DNA from: Deltaproteobacteria bacterium
Lineage (GTDB): Bacteria > Desulfobacterota > Desulfobacteria > Desulfobacterales > JAUVVS01
NCBI GenBank assembly: GCA_030604545.1
Contig: JAUVVS010000059.1
Location: forward strand, 1 to 8,517
Direction of reading: 5' to 3'
DNA: 8,517 bases
Both the position numbers and the translations under genes were made by a program. Shown in pieces: positions 1 to 7,065 of this stretch. The notes under the pieces are model-generated. The model worked only from the letters and a program-made list of their open reading frames with translations. It ran no database searches and was not told the origin of the DNA. Numbering within the stretch: position 1 is the stretch's first letter; each line of letters opens with the position of its first letter.

Positions 1-360
1 CGGAACACCCGCCAATCGGCCGATGGGTCTTCCCACCACGGCAGAGCGAAAGCTGTGAATGTGCAAAATGTCGGGCTTGAAACCCCTCAAAAAATGAAAG
101 AGACGAAAAAGCGCTATAACATCGAATGGGTGGCGCATGCCCAAAATGTGTACCTCAGGACCTCCCATTCCTTCCAACCTTTCTGCGAAAGGGGCTAAAT
201 TTCTGAGACAGACTATCCTGATATCGTATTCACGCTTCGGCAAGTGCTTCTCCAGCCACAGCATAATCCTTTCGGCGCCACGATCAACAAAGACGGAAGA
301 AAGCAGGATCACACGGATATTTCTATTATCTGTGTTACGCTTTATTTTGATAATATCCAC
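1..360 (-). CDS. GT4-type glycosyltransferase, N-terminal part (cut by the left window edge)
   Basis: This frame is open from a GTG at 358-360 to the window edge and gives 120 codons. The visible part looks like the N-terminal Rossmann domain of a GT-B, GT4-family glycosyltransferase: a first beta strand RVILLSS at residues 16-22, the glycine-loop VDRGAERI at 25-32 (GAE is the usual GT4 sequence there), and PDILHIHSF at 96-104 followed by GRPIGRLAGVP at 110-120. Such enzymes move a sugar from a nucleotide donor to a lipid-linked acceptor on the cytoplasmic side of the membrane. The donor-binding C-terminal domain and EX7E motif are outside the window. An in-frame TAA lies eight codons upstream, so the protein starts at this GTG or at the GTG at 310-312; neither has a well-spaced Shine-Dalgarno (an AAGG lies 16 bases before the first). 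It follows the methyltransferase stop by 31 bases and is probably the next gene of the same operon. Confidence 0.8.
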   Translation of the reverse strand, partial: MDIIKIKRNTDNRNIRVILLSSVFVDRGAERIMLWLEKHLPKREYDIRIVCLRNLAPFAERLEGMGGPEVHILGMRHPFDVIALFRLFHFLRGFKPDILHIHSFRSAVVGRPIGRLAGVP

Positions 361-391
361 ATTGAGTATAAAATTGCCTTTTTATATTTTT

Positions 392-1360
392 TTAAACTAG
401 TTTTTTTCTTAAAACAAATTGCAAATCCTTCAAAAATGCAGATAATGGAAGCTTAAACCATCTGCAAATAGTCATATAAATGATATAATAAGGCAGACCA
501 AAGCATCTCTTAAGAAATTTTTCAGGCAAGAACTCACTTTTAAAAATTCTCATGTAATCATCTGTATTCACCAATTCCATATTTGGGAAATATTTTTTTA
601 TGGCAAAATATGTTGAACCCCTTACCCCTCTATCTAGCAGTTCATCCCATGAGACTGTCTGATTCTTTATTTTTTTTGAAAAATTCCGTATATACCAATG
701 TGCTATTTTATCTGGCATATAGGGAACAAGAAATAAATTGGATGTATGAAAATCAAATGGATATAAGCGATTAGGAGTACCTTGGATTTCTAATCGTCCC
801 CCACGATTGAGTACTCGATTCATCTCATTAAATATTTGGGGGCGTTCTATTGGATGTATATGTTCAATCACTGCGGGAACAACTATCAGATCAAAATATT
901 CTGATTGGAATGGCAATTTAGAAGTATCCTTTAAATAAATAGGTTTAATTCTTCTATCCAGGTGTTTTTCTTTTAACAGTATATTTGACAATTCAATTTT
1001 ATTTAGGTCAGTATCAACCCCGTATATAATGCAATTCGTATTATTTTTAGCCAGAGAGATAGAAGCCCCACAGGTCCCACAACCAAAATCAAGTATATTA
1101 CCATCTGGAATCCCCTCTGATCTATTGAGTAAATCCAACATGATTTTTACTGGAAGACTTTCATCGGTTACTCGGTACATTTCATTAACCATCCATTTAG
1201 CTTTCTTATATCTTGCTAACTGCCGTAAATAATTAGACGAAAGCTCTGTTTTATATTCTGTGCTATTTTTTATGTACTTTTGGCTACCCCAGTGAGGGCA
1301 ATTAATTTTCACCAATCGATAGCTTCCTTTATCAATGATTTCAACTTCCTCAAATTTCAT
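392..1360 (-). CDS. class I SAM-dependent methyltransferase, 322 aa
   Basis: The protein has a Rossmann-type SAM-dependent methyltransferase core: motif I ILDFGCGTCGA at residues 89-99, the acidic end of strand 2 in YGVDTD at 113-118, FDLIVVPAVIEHI at 156-168 (motif IV, with the EH seen in many Methyltransf_11 proteins), and VLNRGGRLEI at 183-192. About 85 residues precede the core, and roughly 130 follow it with no motif I recognise, including a hydrophobic stretch near 291-310 that could lie against the membrane. Context suggests methylation of a sugar or lipid-linked intermediate; the acceptor is unknown. The start is well supported: AGGTGA lies 4 bases before the ATG and contains the galE-like stop codon, so the two genes are probably translationally coupled. 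Sampled lines are markedly AT-rich (23-45% GC) compared with the gene upstream. Confidence 0.9.
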   Translation of the reverse strand: MKFEEVEIIDKGSYRLVKINCPHWGSQKYIKNSTEYKTELSSNYLRQLARYKKAKWMVNEMYRVTDESLPVKIMLDLLNRSEGIPDGNILDFGCGTCGASISLAKNNTNCIIYGVDTDLNKIELSNILLKEKHLDRRIKPIYLKDTSKLPFQSEYFDLIVVPAVIEHIHPIERPQIFNEMNRVLNRGGRLEIQGTPNRLYPFDFHTSNLFLVPYMPDKIAHWYIRNFSKKIKNQTVSWDELLDRGVRGSTYFAIKKYFPNMELVNTDDYMRIFKSEFLPEKFLKRCFGLPYYIIYMTICRWFKLPLSAFLKDLQFVLRKKLV

Positions 1361-1364
1361 GTTT

Positions 1365-1370
1365 TCACCT
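1365..1370 (-). promoter_or_regulatory. ribosome binding site overlapping the galE-like stop codon
   Basis: AGGTGA on the minus strand sits 4 bases before the ATG of the 322-aa methyltransferase. Its last three bases are the TGA stop of the epimerase gene, so ribosomes ending there are placed directly at the next start. This fixes the downstream start and points to coupled translation. Confidence 0.75.
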
Positions 1371-2363
1371 TACAGTGGACACCTCTCCATTACCATGATA
1401 CCCATTTGGATGCGCCTCATGCCACTTCCACGCGCTTTCTACTATTCGCTCAAGATTATAAGAGGGTTTCCAGCCTAATTCTTTCTCAGCCAGTTTATGA
1501 CTCGCGACCAGAACCGCGGGATCACCCGCCCTTCTGCCCACGTATTCAAACGGAACTTTTAATTCACTTATGTCCTGCACCGCATTGATTACATCATCAA
1601 CCGTGTATCCCACTCCGCATCCAAGATTATACGCGGCAAAAGGGTGTTTATCAAGATTGTCAATCGCGCGAATATGGGCGCTGGCAATATCGATGACATG
1701 CACATAGTCACGAACGCAAGTGCCGTCCTTTGTGTCATAATCATGGCCGTACACTTCAAGCTTCTCCCGCTTTCCCGTCGCAGCCTGAATCGCCAGCGGA
1801 ATCAGGTGGCTTTCATGCTTGTGAGCCTCGCCCAATTTCTCCGAGGCGCCGGATGCATTGAAGTACCGAAATGAATTCACCTGAAGGCCATACGCCTTGT
1901 GATACCAGTAAAGAATCTTCTCAAAGGCCAATTTGGTTTCTCCATAGGGATTGATAGGCAATTGAGGATGATCCTCGTCAATGGGTGTATGTTGAGGTTC
2001 GCCGAATGTTGAAGCGCTGGAGGAAAATATCATCTTCTTACAATCATGTTCCATCATCGCATCCAGGAGATTGATCCCGTTGATTACGTTATTCTGATAA
2101 AAACCTGCCGGATCAGCCATAGACAAGGGCACACTTGCATGTGCGGCGAAGTGAACAACTACATCTACAGAATATTGTGTGAATATTTTATTCAGAACCT
2201 TCCAGTCTCCAAAATCACCTTCAACAAAAACCGCTTCCGGTAACACCGCCCCACGATTTCCCTCTATCAGATTGTCGATCACCACAACTTCGTTGCCTTG
2301 CGCCAATAACCGCTCCACACAAACAGAACCTATATAGCCAGCACCACCTGTAACAAGTATCAT
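1365..2363 (-). CDS. galE: GalE-like UDP-glucose/UDP-hexose 4-epimerase, 332 aa
   Basis: This is an extended short-chain dehydrogenase that uses bound NAD to interconvert UDP-glucose and UDP-galactose in the cytoplasm, supplying donors to the nearby transferases. It shows the NAD loop GGAGYIG at residues 6-12, the acidic VIDNL at 28-32, HFAAHASV at 71-78, the serine-rich strand FSSSAST at 113-119, the catalytic pair Y140 and K144 (NPYGETK), and GTCVRDYVHV at 214-223, all typical of GalE; 332 residues is a normal length. GYIG is followed by SVCVE rather than the common SHT. The gate position that is Tyr299 in E. coli GalE appears to be Leu285 here, so N-acetylated substrates cannot be excluded. 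The preceding gene's TAA abuts the ATG, and GAGG lies 8 bases upstream inside that gene. Other UDP-sugar 4-epimerases are the main alternative. Confidence 0.93.
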   Translation of the reverse strand: MILVTGGAGYIGSVCVERLLAQGNEVVVIDNLIEGNRGAVLPEAVFVEGDFGDWKVLNKIFTQYSVDVVVHFAAHASVPLSMADPAGFYQNNVINGINLLDAMMEHDCKKMIFSSSASTFGEPQHTPIDEDHPQLPINPYGETKLAFEKILYWYHKAYGLQVNSFRYFNASGASEKLGEAHKHESHLIPLAIQAATGKREKLEVYGHDYDTKDGTCVRDYVHVIDIASAHIRAIDNLDKHPFAAYNLGCGVGYTVDDVINAVQDISELKVPFEYVGRRAGDPAVLVASHKLAEKELGWKPSYNLERIVESAWKWHEAHPNGYHGNGEVSTVR

Positions 2364-3464
2364 TTACCTTACCTCTTCGAAAAGCCTGATATATTGGTCA
2401 GCGATCTTATCAGCATCGTGCTCTCTCTTAACATATTCATGCCCATTATTGCCCATCTCTTGTCGCAGTTTATCATTTTGAAAAAGCGACCGGATATCCA
2501 TAATCATCTGTCCCATGGTACCGGAGCAAAGCCCCATTTTATGCCTACCGATTATTCCATCCGGATTTATGCTAAGGCTTACCACCGGGGTCTTGTATAC
2601 CCAGGAATGGAGGAACACATTTGGAAAACCTTCCAACTCTGACACATTAACCAGCACTGAAGTTTCTGCGTATAATCTTCCCATTTCCTTTTCAGGCACA
2701 AATCCGAGATAATCAATGTTACTTACTTTCTTTATTTCCGTTTCCAACCGGTTTTGAGATTCAGCATTCTGTGACGGCACCATAGCCATTATATAATTGA
2801 TTTCAGGTGTTTTTTTTGCAAGCTCAAGAAAAAGACCAGGGCGTTTCGTTTGGCTGTTAGTTCCCACCCACAAGGCAGTTTGTTGCTTCACTCCATTGCC
2901 AATATCATCAAGAGAATAAATATTTTTAATGACAGGTGCCCTTTTTCGAAAATACCTGTGAAAATTGGTTTGCTGGTGCTTTGATTGGCACACTACAATG
3001 GGCACCATTTTCAATCCCAGACAATAGAGAAAGCGGTTATAAACTGGATCGATCCTGCGCATGATATCAGGATCACTGTCGGTATCTGTGGTTGATATAA
3101 AAACAACTCGTTTTCTCGAACACATTGCGAAAAGACCGGCAATAAAAAGGCTAAAGCGTGGCCCCTTCAAGAGGTAAACATCGGCATCAATTTTTTTCAA
3201 CTTATTATATAATTTCAACCAATCGCTAAAAATGTATAATTTATTACCACCCATGTACCGGAACGGAACTTTAAAATATTTGATACCATCGATCTCATCA
3301 ATATCCGCCTGGCCGAAATCATCCGTGATAAACGTAATTTTATGCCCCATTTCCTTAAACTTTTTTGCCAGTATCAAGAGCTGTATCTCCGCTCCTCCGG
3401 CAAACGGTACATTGCTTCCCGAAGCAACAGGGTAAATATTTTTTGAGACAAAACAGATCTTCAT
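2364..3464 (-). CDS. GT4 family glycosyltransferase, 366 aa
   Basis: A GT-B fold transferase with two Rossmann domains. The N-terminal domain opens with MKICFVSKN and has the loop FAGGAEIQ at residues 21-28. The donor-binding domain opens with ALWVGTNSQTKRPGLFLELA at 197-216 and carries SELEGFPNVFLHSW at 275-288, the region of the EX7E motif. The first Glu is E278, but the position of the second, 286, is His, which is unusual for GT4. The C-terminal EYVKREHDADK at 343-353 resembles the end of the GT4 protein at 4889-6046, as does NPDGIIGRHKMG at 300-311; the two look like paralogues of different specificity. It follows the 220-aa methyltransferase by 13 bases with only a weak AGAG site, and its stop touches the epimerase start. 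Donor, acceptor and linkage are unknown. Confidence 0.9.
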   Translation of the reverse strand: MKICFVSKNIYPVASGSNVPFAGGAEIQLLILAKKFKEMGHKITFITDDFGQADIDEIDGIKYFKVPFRYMGGNKLYIFSDWLKLYNKLKKIDADVYLLKGPRFSLFIAGLFAMCSRKRVVFISTTDTDSDPDIMRRIDPVYNRFLYCLGLKMVPIVVCQSKHQQTNFHRYFRKRAPVIKNIYSLDDIGNGVKQQTALWVGTNSQTKRPGLFLELAKKTPEINYIMAMVPSQNAESQNRLETEIKKVSNIDYLGFVPEKEMGRLYAETSVLVNVSELEGFPNVFLHSWVYKTPVVSLSINPDGIIGRHKMGLCSGTMGQMIMDIRSLFQNDKLRQEMGNNGHEYVKREHDADKIADQYIRLFEEVR

Positions 3465-3477
3465 AAATCTCTAATAA

Positions 3478-4140
3478 TCATTGTTTTCTGGCAACCACGG
3501 TGAATCCCGAAGCGATGATATGTTCAAACCGATTATTGACCGTGAGAAAATCTATATACTTCAAAGGGAAGAAGACCCATCCGAATAAATGCTTAAGCCC
3601 CTTATAAACCGTCTCATTGTTGAAGCAAAAGATTATGGAAAAGAATTCCCTCAGCATACCGGCAATTGTCGAACCGATTCCCCGCGTCTTCACCAGTTCT
3701 TCAATCTTAAACGCTGAAAACAACTTTTCAATCCCTTTGTGTGTATATCGCTGAAAATCATTGGGGTCGGCATGATACGCATACATGAAGGGAATAGACG
3801 CATAGATGTCCGCCGCCGCAGATAACACCCGATAACATTCCGCTACCGCTTTTATCGGGGAATGCACATGCTCCAGGATTGCTGTGGCGACAATTCCACC
3901 AATCATATTATCTTTGAACGGCAATGCATGAATATCACACACAACATCCACGTGGGGACCCGCCTGAATATCCAGATATATGGCCTTATCTCCCAAGGAT
4001 CTGCTCTTGGACCCTATATTTAACAAAATCCCATGATGTGAATCAAGAAACTTCCTCAACCTCCTATTCTGCCAGTAACTATTGGTAAGAGATGGAGGTC
4101 TAAGATATTCTTTTATCTGGAGCATTAATGACCTAAGCAT
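3478..4140 (-). CDS. class I SAM methyltransferase-like protein with degenerate motifs, 220 aa
   Basis: The order of elements matches Methyltransf_11-type enzymes: LLNIGSKS at residues 39-46 in the motif I position, YLDIQ at 55-59, VVCDIHALPF at 66-75, an ILEHVH at 88-93, RVLSAAADIYASIPF at 104-118, and DPNDFQRYT at 125-133, a pattern common in polysaccharide-cluster methyltransferases. Motif I lacks the usual GxGxG (it reads GSKS), and the usual PGG turn after RVL reads SAAA, so SAM binding may be altered. A C-terminal hydrophobic region (about 185-200) could contact the membrane. The listed ATG overlaps the broken upstream gene by 8 bases and has no Shine-Dalgarno. The in-frame ATG at 4123-4125 (Met6) has AGG 6 bases before it and may be the real start, giving 215 residues. 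The substrate is unknown. Confidence 0.8.
   Translation of the reverse strand: MLRSLMLQIKEYLRPPSLTNSYWQNRRLRKFLDSHHGILLNIGSKSRSLGDKAIYLDIQAGPHVDVVCDIHALPFKDNMIGGIVATAILEHVHSPIKAVAECYRVLSAAADIYASIPFMYAYHADPNDFQRYTHKGIEKLFSAFKIEELVKTRGIGSTIAGMLREFFSIIFCFNNETVYKGLKHLFGWVFFPLKYIDFLTVNNRFEHIIASGFTVVARKQ
4131..4134 (-). promoter_or_regulatory. ribosome binding site favouring the internal start at 4125
   Basis: AGGT on the minus strand lies within the first codons of the longest 220-aa reading frame and overlaps the stop codon of the upstream methyltransferase remnant. The AGG is spaced 6 bases from the ATG at 4123-4125, whereas the ATG at 4138-4140 has no purine-rich site before it. This argues for translation from the second ATG. 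Confidence 0.45.
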
Positions 4141-4849
4141 TTGCGAAAAGATAGAAATCGGGGTTTATAAAAAATGAAAAGAGAGGATTATTATTAAGCA
4201 AGCTTGAAAAGCAGCGCAGCTTATAATTCACCACATTCCGAAGATCCACATTTTTAAAACCCGCCTTTCTAATTACATATGCAAATTCCTTTTTTGTCGG
4301 GTGTATCTCCCAATCCATATATCTAAATCGCAGAGGCAAAAATCTCCATAAATTAAATCGTGTAACCTCTTTGAAAATCAGCACTCCATCCTTTTTCAAT
4401 ACTCGCTTTATTTCCGAAAACACGTCAATCCATTGATTTCTGGTTTCAGCATCATTGGAAATATATTTACCTGTCCTGACGATATGATGCAAGGCATAGT
4501 TGGCAACTACTATGTCAAAAGAGCCAGATTCGAAATTGTTGTTTAAAAAATCTATTTTTAGTAATTCTATATTCACACCATTTTCTTCAATTGTCTTTTT
4601 AAAAAATCCGTAATTGTTCTTATCTTCCCCAAATCCTTTGTACTCATCAATAGCAATGACTTTTGTCGCATTGCCAACTAAGGCTAACCAAAGAGCAAAG
4701 AAACCTTTTCCACAACCAATCTCAAGAACAGTTTTTTTATTGAGAGGTATGCCTAAAAGTTACTCTTGAAAATGATAGTGAGCAATTTTGGCAACATTTT
4801 TGGTGTTTGCATTATAATATCTCCTGAAAAGCTCCACTTTATAATTCAT
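4133..4849 (-). pseudogene. class I SAM methyltransferase interrupted by one in-frame TAA
   Basis: Read from the ATG at 4847-4849, one frame runs 239 codons to the TAG at 4133-4135 with a single interruption, TAA at 4760-4762 (codon 30). Both sides look like one methyltransferase: HYHFQE before the stop, then LLGIPLNKK, motif I TVLEIGCGKGFF at codons 40-51, VIAIDEYKG at 64-72, FDIVVANYALHHI at about 111-123, and RVLKKDGVLIF at about 149-159. There is no frameshift. After the stop there is no in-frame ATG, GTG or TTG until the GTG at 4576, so a restarted 147-aa protein would lack motif I and probably be inactive. CAA (Gln) to TAA is the simplest origin, though a sequencing or assembly error is possible. 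The gene is very AT-rich (about 25-28% GC in sampled lines), lies 39 bases after the GT4 gene, and has a poorly spaced AGG (12 bases) before its start. The substrate is unknown. Confidence 0.82.
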
Positions 4850-4888
4850 GATTTTATTAAACCTATAAAATGCAGTTTGTCATAAAAC

Positions 4889-6046
4889 CTATTCTGCGTA
4901 GCTAATACGCACTTTTTTTCTCTCTTCGAATAACTTTTCGTATAAAGCACAGACTTTATCAGGATTATGCTCAGAAACAACATATTCACGGCAACGCTTT
5001 CCCACCTTCCTGCGCTCATCATCATCGATCAAATATCGTCGAATAGCCGTAGCCATAGCTGAAATATCGCCATCGGTGCAATATCCCATTTTATCCTGTC
5101 CGAGTAAATTATTCGGATTAACATTAAGCGTAATTGTTGGCTTGGCTAAAGACCAGGCTTCCAGCATAACATTAGAAAAGCCCTCTGAAGGTGATGTATT
5201 GATCACTATTTTGGCTGTGGCTATAGCCGTTAAAACATCCTGGTAAAATAGAGGACCTGTAATGTATACGTTTTGTTGTTTTCTCAAGGCAATCAAGAGA
5301 GGCTGAATTTCAGGATCAGTCAATCGACCAACAATTTTGAATTGAACATCAGGCATCATCGAAACTAATTGAACCAATTCTACAAAACCCTTTGAACGTC
5401 TATTTTTGCTAATATTTCCAACCCACAGCACGTCTATATCTTCCGGCAAATTCAACAAGTTCGATGGGGGCATTTCAACAATACTGGGAATCATCCGGTG
5501 CGGGAGTCCTAACCTTGAGCAACTTTCCATTTGCTGAGTATTTTGGACAATTATCCAATCAGCAGCACGCATGGCAGGCCAATAAAAACATCTATAAATT
5601 AGAGGTCCTGCCAAAGAAGATAAGAGGTTATTTCCGAAAGCAAAGAGTACTTTGCCAGAGCTGGGATAGAGGTCTTTGTCACTGGCAACAGCAAGCATAG
5701 AAAGAGCTTTCTTTTTTCGTGCAACCGATAGAACTATAGGTCTCAGGAGAGAGCCACCTCTAGTGTAATAAACTTCCGCATCTACTGAGTTAAGGACACG
5801 TTTAAGATTAGGTAGACGATAAGTAAAAAATCGTAGCCATCGGATACCCCTGTTTGGAAGCCATCCAGAAAGAAGAATTACACCATCAATATTTTTCTCT
5901 ACGCCTCCAAAGCCTGGAACTACAAAGATTACTTCGTGTCCGCGCCTTGCAAGGTGGAGCGCTAATAATGCGATTTGTCTCTCGGAACCACCTGTAATCT
6001 TGCCGCTAAGATCATCGGCCTTATCTGCAACAAGACAAATTTTCAC
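4889..6046 (-). CDS. GT4 family glycosyltransferase, 385 aa
   Basis: A GT-B transferase with a canonical GT4 layout: MKICLVADK and the loop ITGGSERQ at residues 17-24 in the acceptor domain, DAEVYYTRGG at 89-98, then VLWVGNISKNRRSKGF at 206-221 opening the donor domain and TSPSEGFSNVMLEAW at 284-298. That segment holds an intact EX7E motif (E288, E296), so the enzyme is probably active. The ending, REYVVSEHNPDKV at 353-365, resembles that of the 366-aa GT4 protein further along, as does NPNNLLGQDKMG at 310-321. It starts with GTG, sharing GTGA with the stop of the deacetylase-like gene; a GGAG lies 11 bases upstream, so translation is probably coupled. It likely adds one sugar to a lipid-linked glycan on the cytoplasmic side; donor and acceptor are unknown. 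Its final residues, after LFEE, are a short basic tail. Confidence 0.92.
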   Translation of the reverse strand: MKICLVADKADDLSGKITGGSERQIALLALHLARRGHEVIFVVPGFGGVEKNIDGVILLSGWLPNRGIRWLRFFTYRLPNLKRVLNSVDAEVYYTRGGSLLRPIVLSVARKKKALSMLAVASDKDLYPSSGKVLFAFGNNLLSSLAGPLIYRCFYWPAMRAADWIIVQNTQQMESCSRLGLPHRMIPSIVEMPPSNLLNLPEDIDVLWVGNISKNRRSKGFVELVQLVSMMPDVQFKIVGRLTDPEIQPLLIALRKQQNVYITGPLFYQDVLTAIATAKIVINTSPSEGFSNVMLEAWSLAKPTITLNVNPNNLLGQDKMGYCTDGDISAMATAIRRYLIDDDERRKVGKRCREYVVSEHNPDKVCALYEKLFEERKKVRISYAE

Positions 6047-7059
6047 AGTATTTTATTCTCCAAATTCGGCAGTTGCAGGATCATTTTAGCAGCATCCGTC
6101 AGCGTTGTGCTTTCTCCGTCATTCTTTTGTATAGTGCTGAAAAAGTCCGACAATAAACAAAGCAACTGATTTACTGACTCTTCTGTCGGACGATAGGGGC
6201 TGGCTCCAGGCATCAACTCAGAGGAGTGAAACATCATCACTATTGCCGGCAGAGACAGACGTCTGGCTTCTCGCCAGACAGACAAAAGATGATTCAATGT
6301 TATTTTAGGTAGAGGCCGCAGCCAGAGCGGTTGCGGCGCCAGACAATTGAGGCGTAAAAACCTGCCAGACAATATACTCTCCAGCTTTTGATAATATCGC
6401 AAAAGTGAAGGTAACTGCCGCAAAAAAAAATTAGTAACAACGATTGTTATCGGTATTTCTAACAAGAACTCCTTATCCTTAGTAACAATCAAACAAGGGT
6501 TTGCGGAAAAGCTACTGAAGTCCGGGCCTCCTCCAATATTTGACAATCCGGGATGATTTTTCCAGGATTGCATTGGAGTTACTGATGAATCTACAACATA
6601 GCCAAGCCGTTTCAGAATATTCGCGCATACTCTATTAAAACCATATCGCCCGGCCCGAAATGAAGTTGGCCGCTTGCCTACTGCATTTGTTATTTGCTCA
6701 GTAAGTGTTATTATCTTGCTCTCTAATAATTTTGGCTCAAGTTGTGAGGGAAAAGCATGAACAGTGTCATTGTAACGCAAGCCGGGTCGGTTTATATATG
6801 GGGGGGTTGTCCAAGGATGTAAATGAGCTCCTACCTCAATATTATTTTTTTTTACAAGCGGGCGAAAGAAAGAAATAGCAACGGGATCTACTGCAATTTC
6901 AGAAGTAATTAAGTATGTAGGGCGAACGCCATAACGTTCACACACCGCCTGAAATGGCTTCCAATAATGGACGTTTTCAGTAGATAAAGAACAGCCATGA
7001 TCCCATTGGTTATCAGCCTCAGTATCGACTGTGACAATGAGTTTCATCGGAGAAGGCAT
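6043..7059 (-). CDS. polysaccharide deacetylase-like protein (NodB/CE4-related), 338 aa
   Basis: The protein has features of the metal-dependent NodB-homology fold: an acidic first strand IVTVDTEAD at residues 8-16 (D12, D16 candidates for catalytic base and metal ligand), EVGAHLHPW at 75-83, PTSFRAGRYGF at 131-141 (the usual conserved Arg region), and MMFHSSEL at 275-282 near the end, where family members carry a catalytic His. The metal-binding segment reads HxH (H79, H81) instead of the classic HxxxH, so this is a divergent subfamily. There is no signal peptide, so it probably acts in the cytoplasm on a sugar of a lipid-linked intermediate; the substrate is unknown. The ATG at 7059 is preceded by GGGA 9 bases upstream, and the gene follows the 240-aa methyltransferase by 6 bases. 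Two nine-base homopolymers lie inside the gene. Loss of activity with retained fold is an alternative. Confidence 0.82.
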   Translation of the reverse strand: MPSPMKLIVTVDTEADNQWDHGCSLSTENVHYWKPFQAVCERYGVRPTYLITSEIAVDPVAISFFRPLVKKNNIEVGAHLHPWTTPPYINRPGLRYNDTVHAFPSQLEPKLLESKIITLTEQITNAVGKRPTSFRAGRYGFNRVCANILKRLGYVVDSSVTPMQSWKNHPGLSNIGGGPDFSSFSANPCLIVTKDKEFLLEIPITIVVTNFFLRQLPSLLRYYQKLESILSGRFLRLNCLAPQPLWLRPLPKITLNHLLSVWREARRLSLPAIVMMFHSSELMPGASPYRPTEESVNQLLCLLSDFFSTIQKNDGESTTLTDAAKMILQLPNLENKIL

Positions 7060-7065
7060 CTATAA

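Noticed and set aside
1280..1588. A 102-codon plus-strand open frame, and other plus-strand frames such as 137-400, 2394-2642 and 5464-5700.
   Set aside because: All are antisense to genes with clear family motifs and none shows a domain of its own.
4760..4762. Programmed recoding of the TAA.
   Set aside because: No stimulatory structure or special context is evident, and TAA is used as a normal stop by other genes here (for example at 2364-2366 and 7066-7068).
4577..4849. A frameshift as the cause of the short 147-aa methyltransferase.
   Set aside because: The upstream sequence continues in the same frame up to the ATG at 4849; the only lesion is the TAA at 4760-4762.
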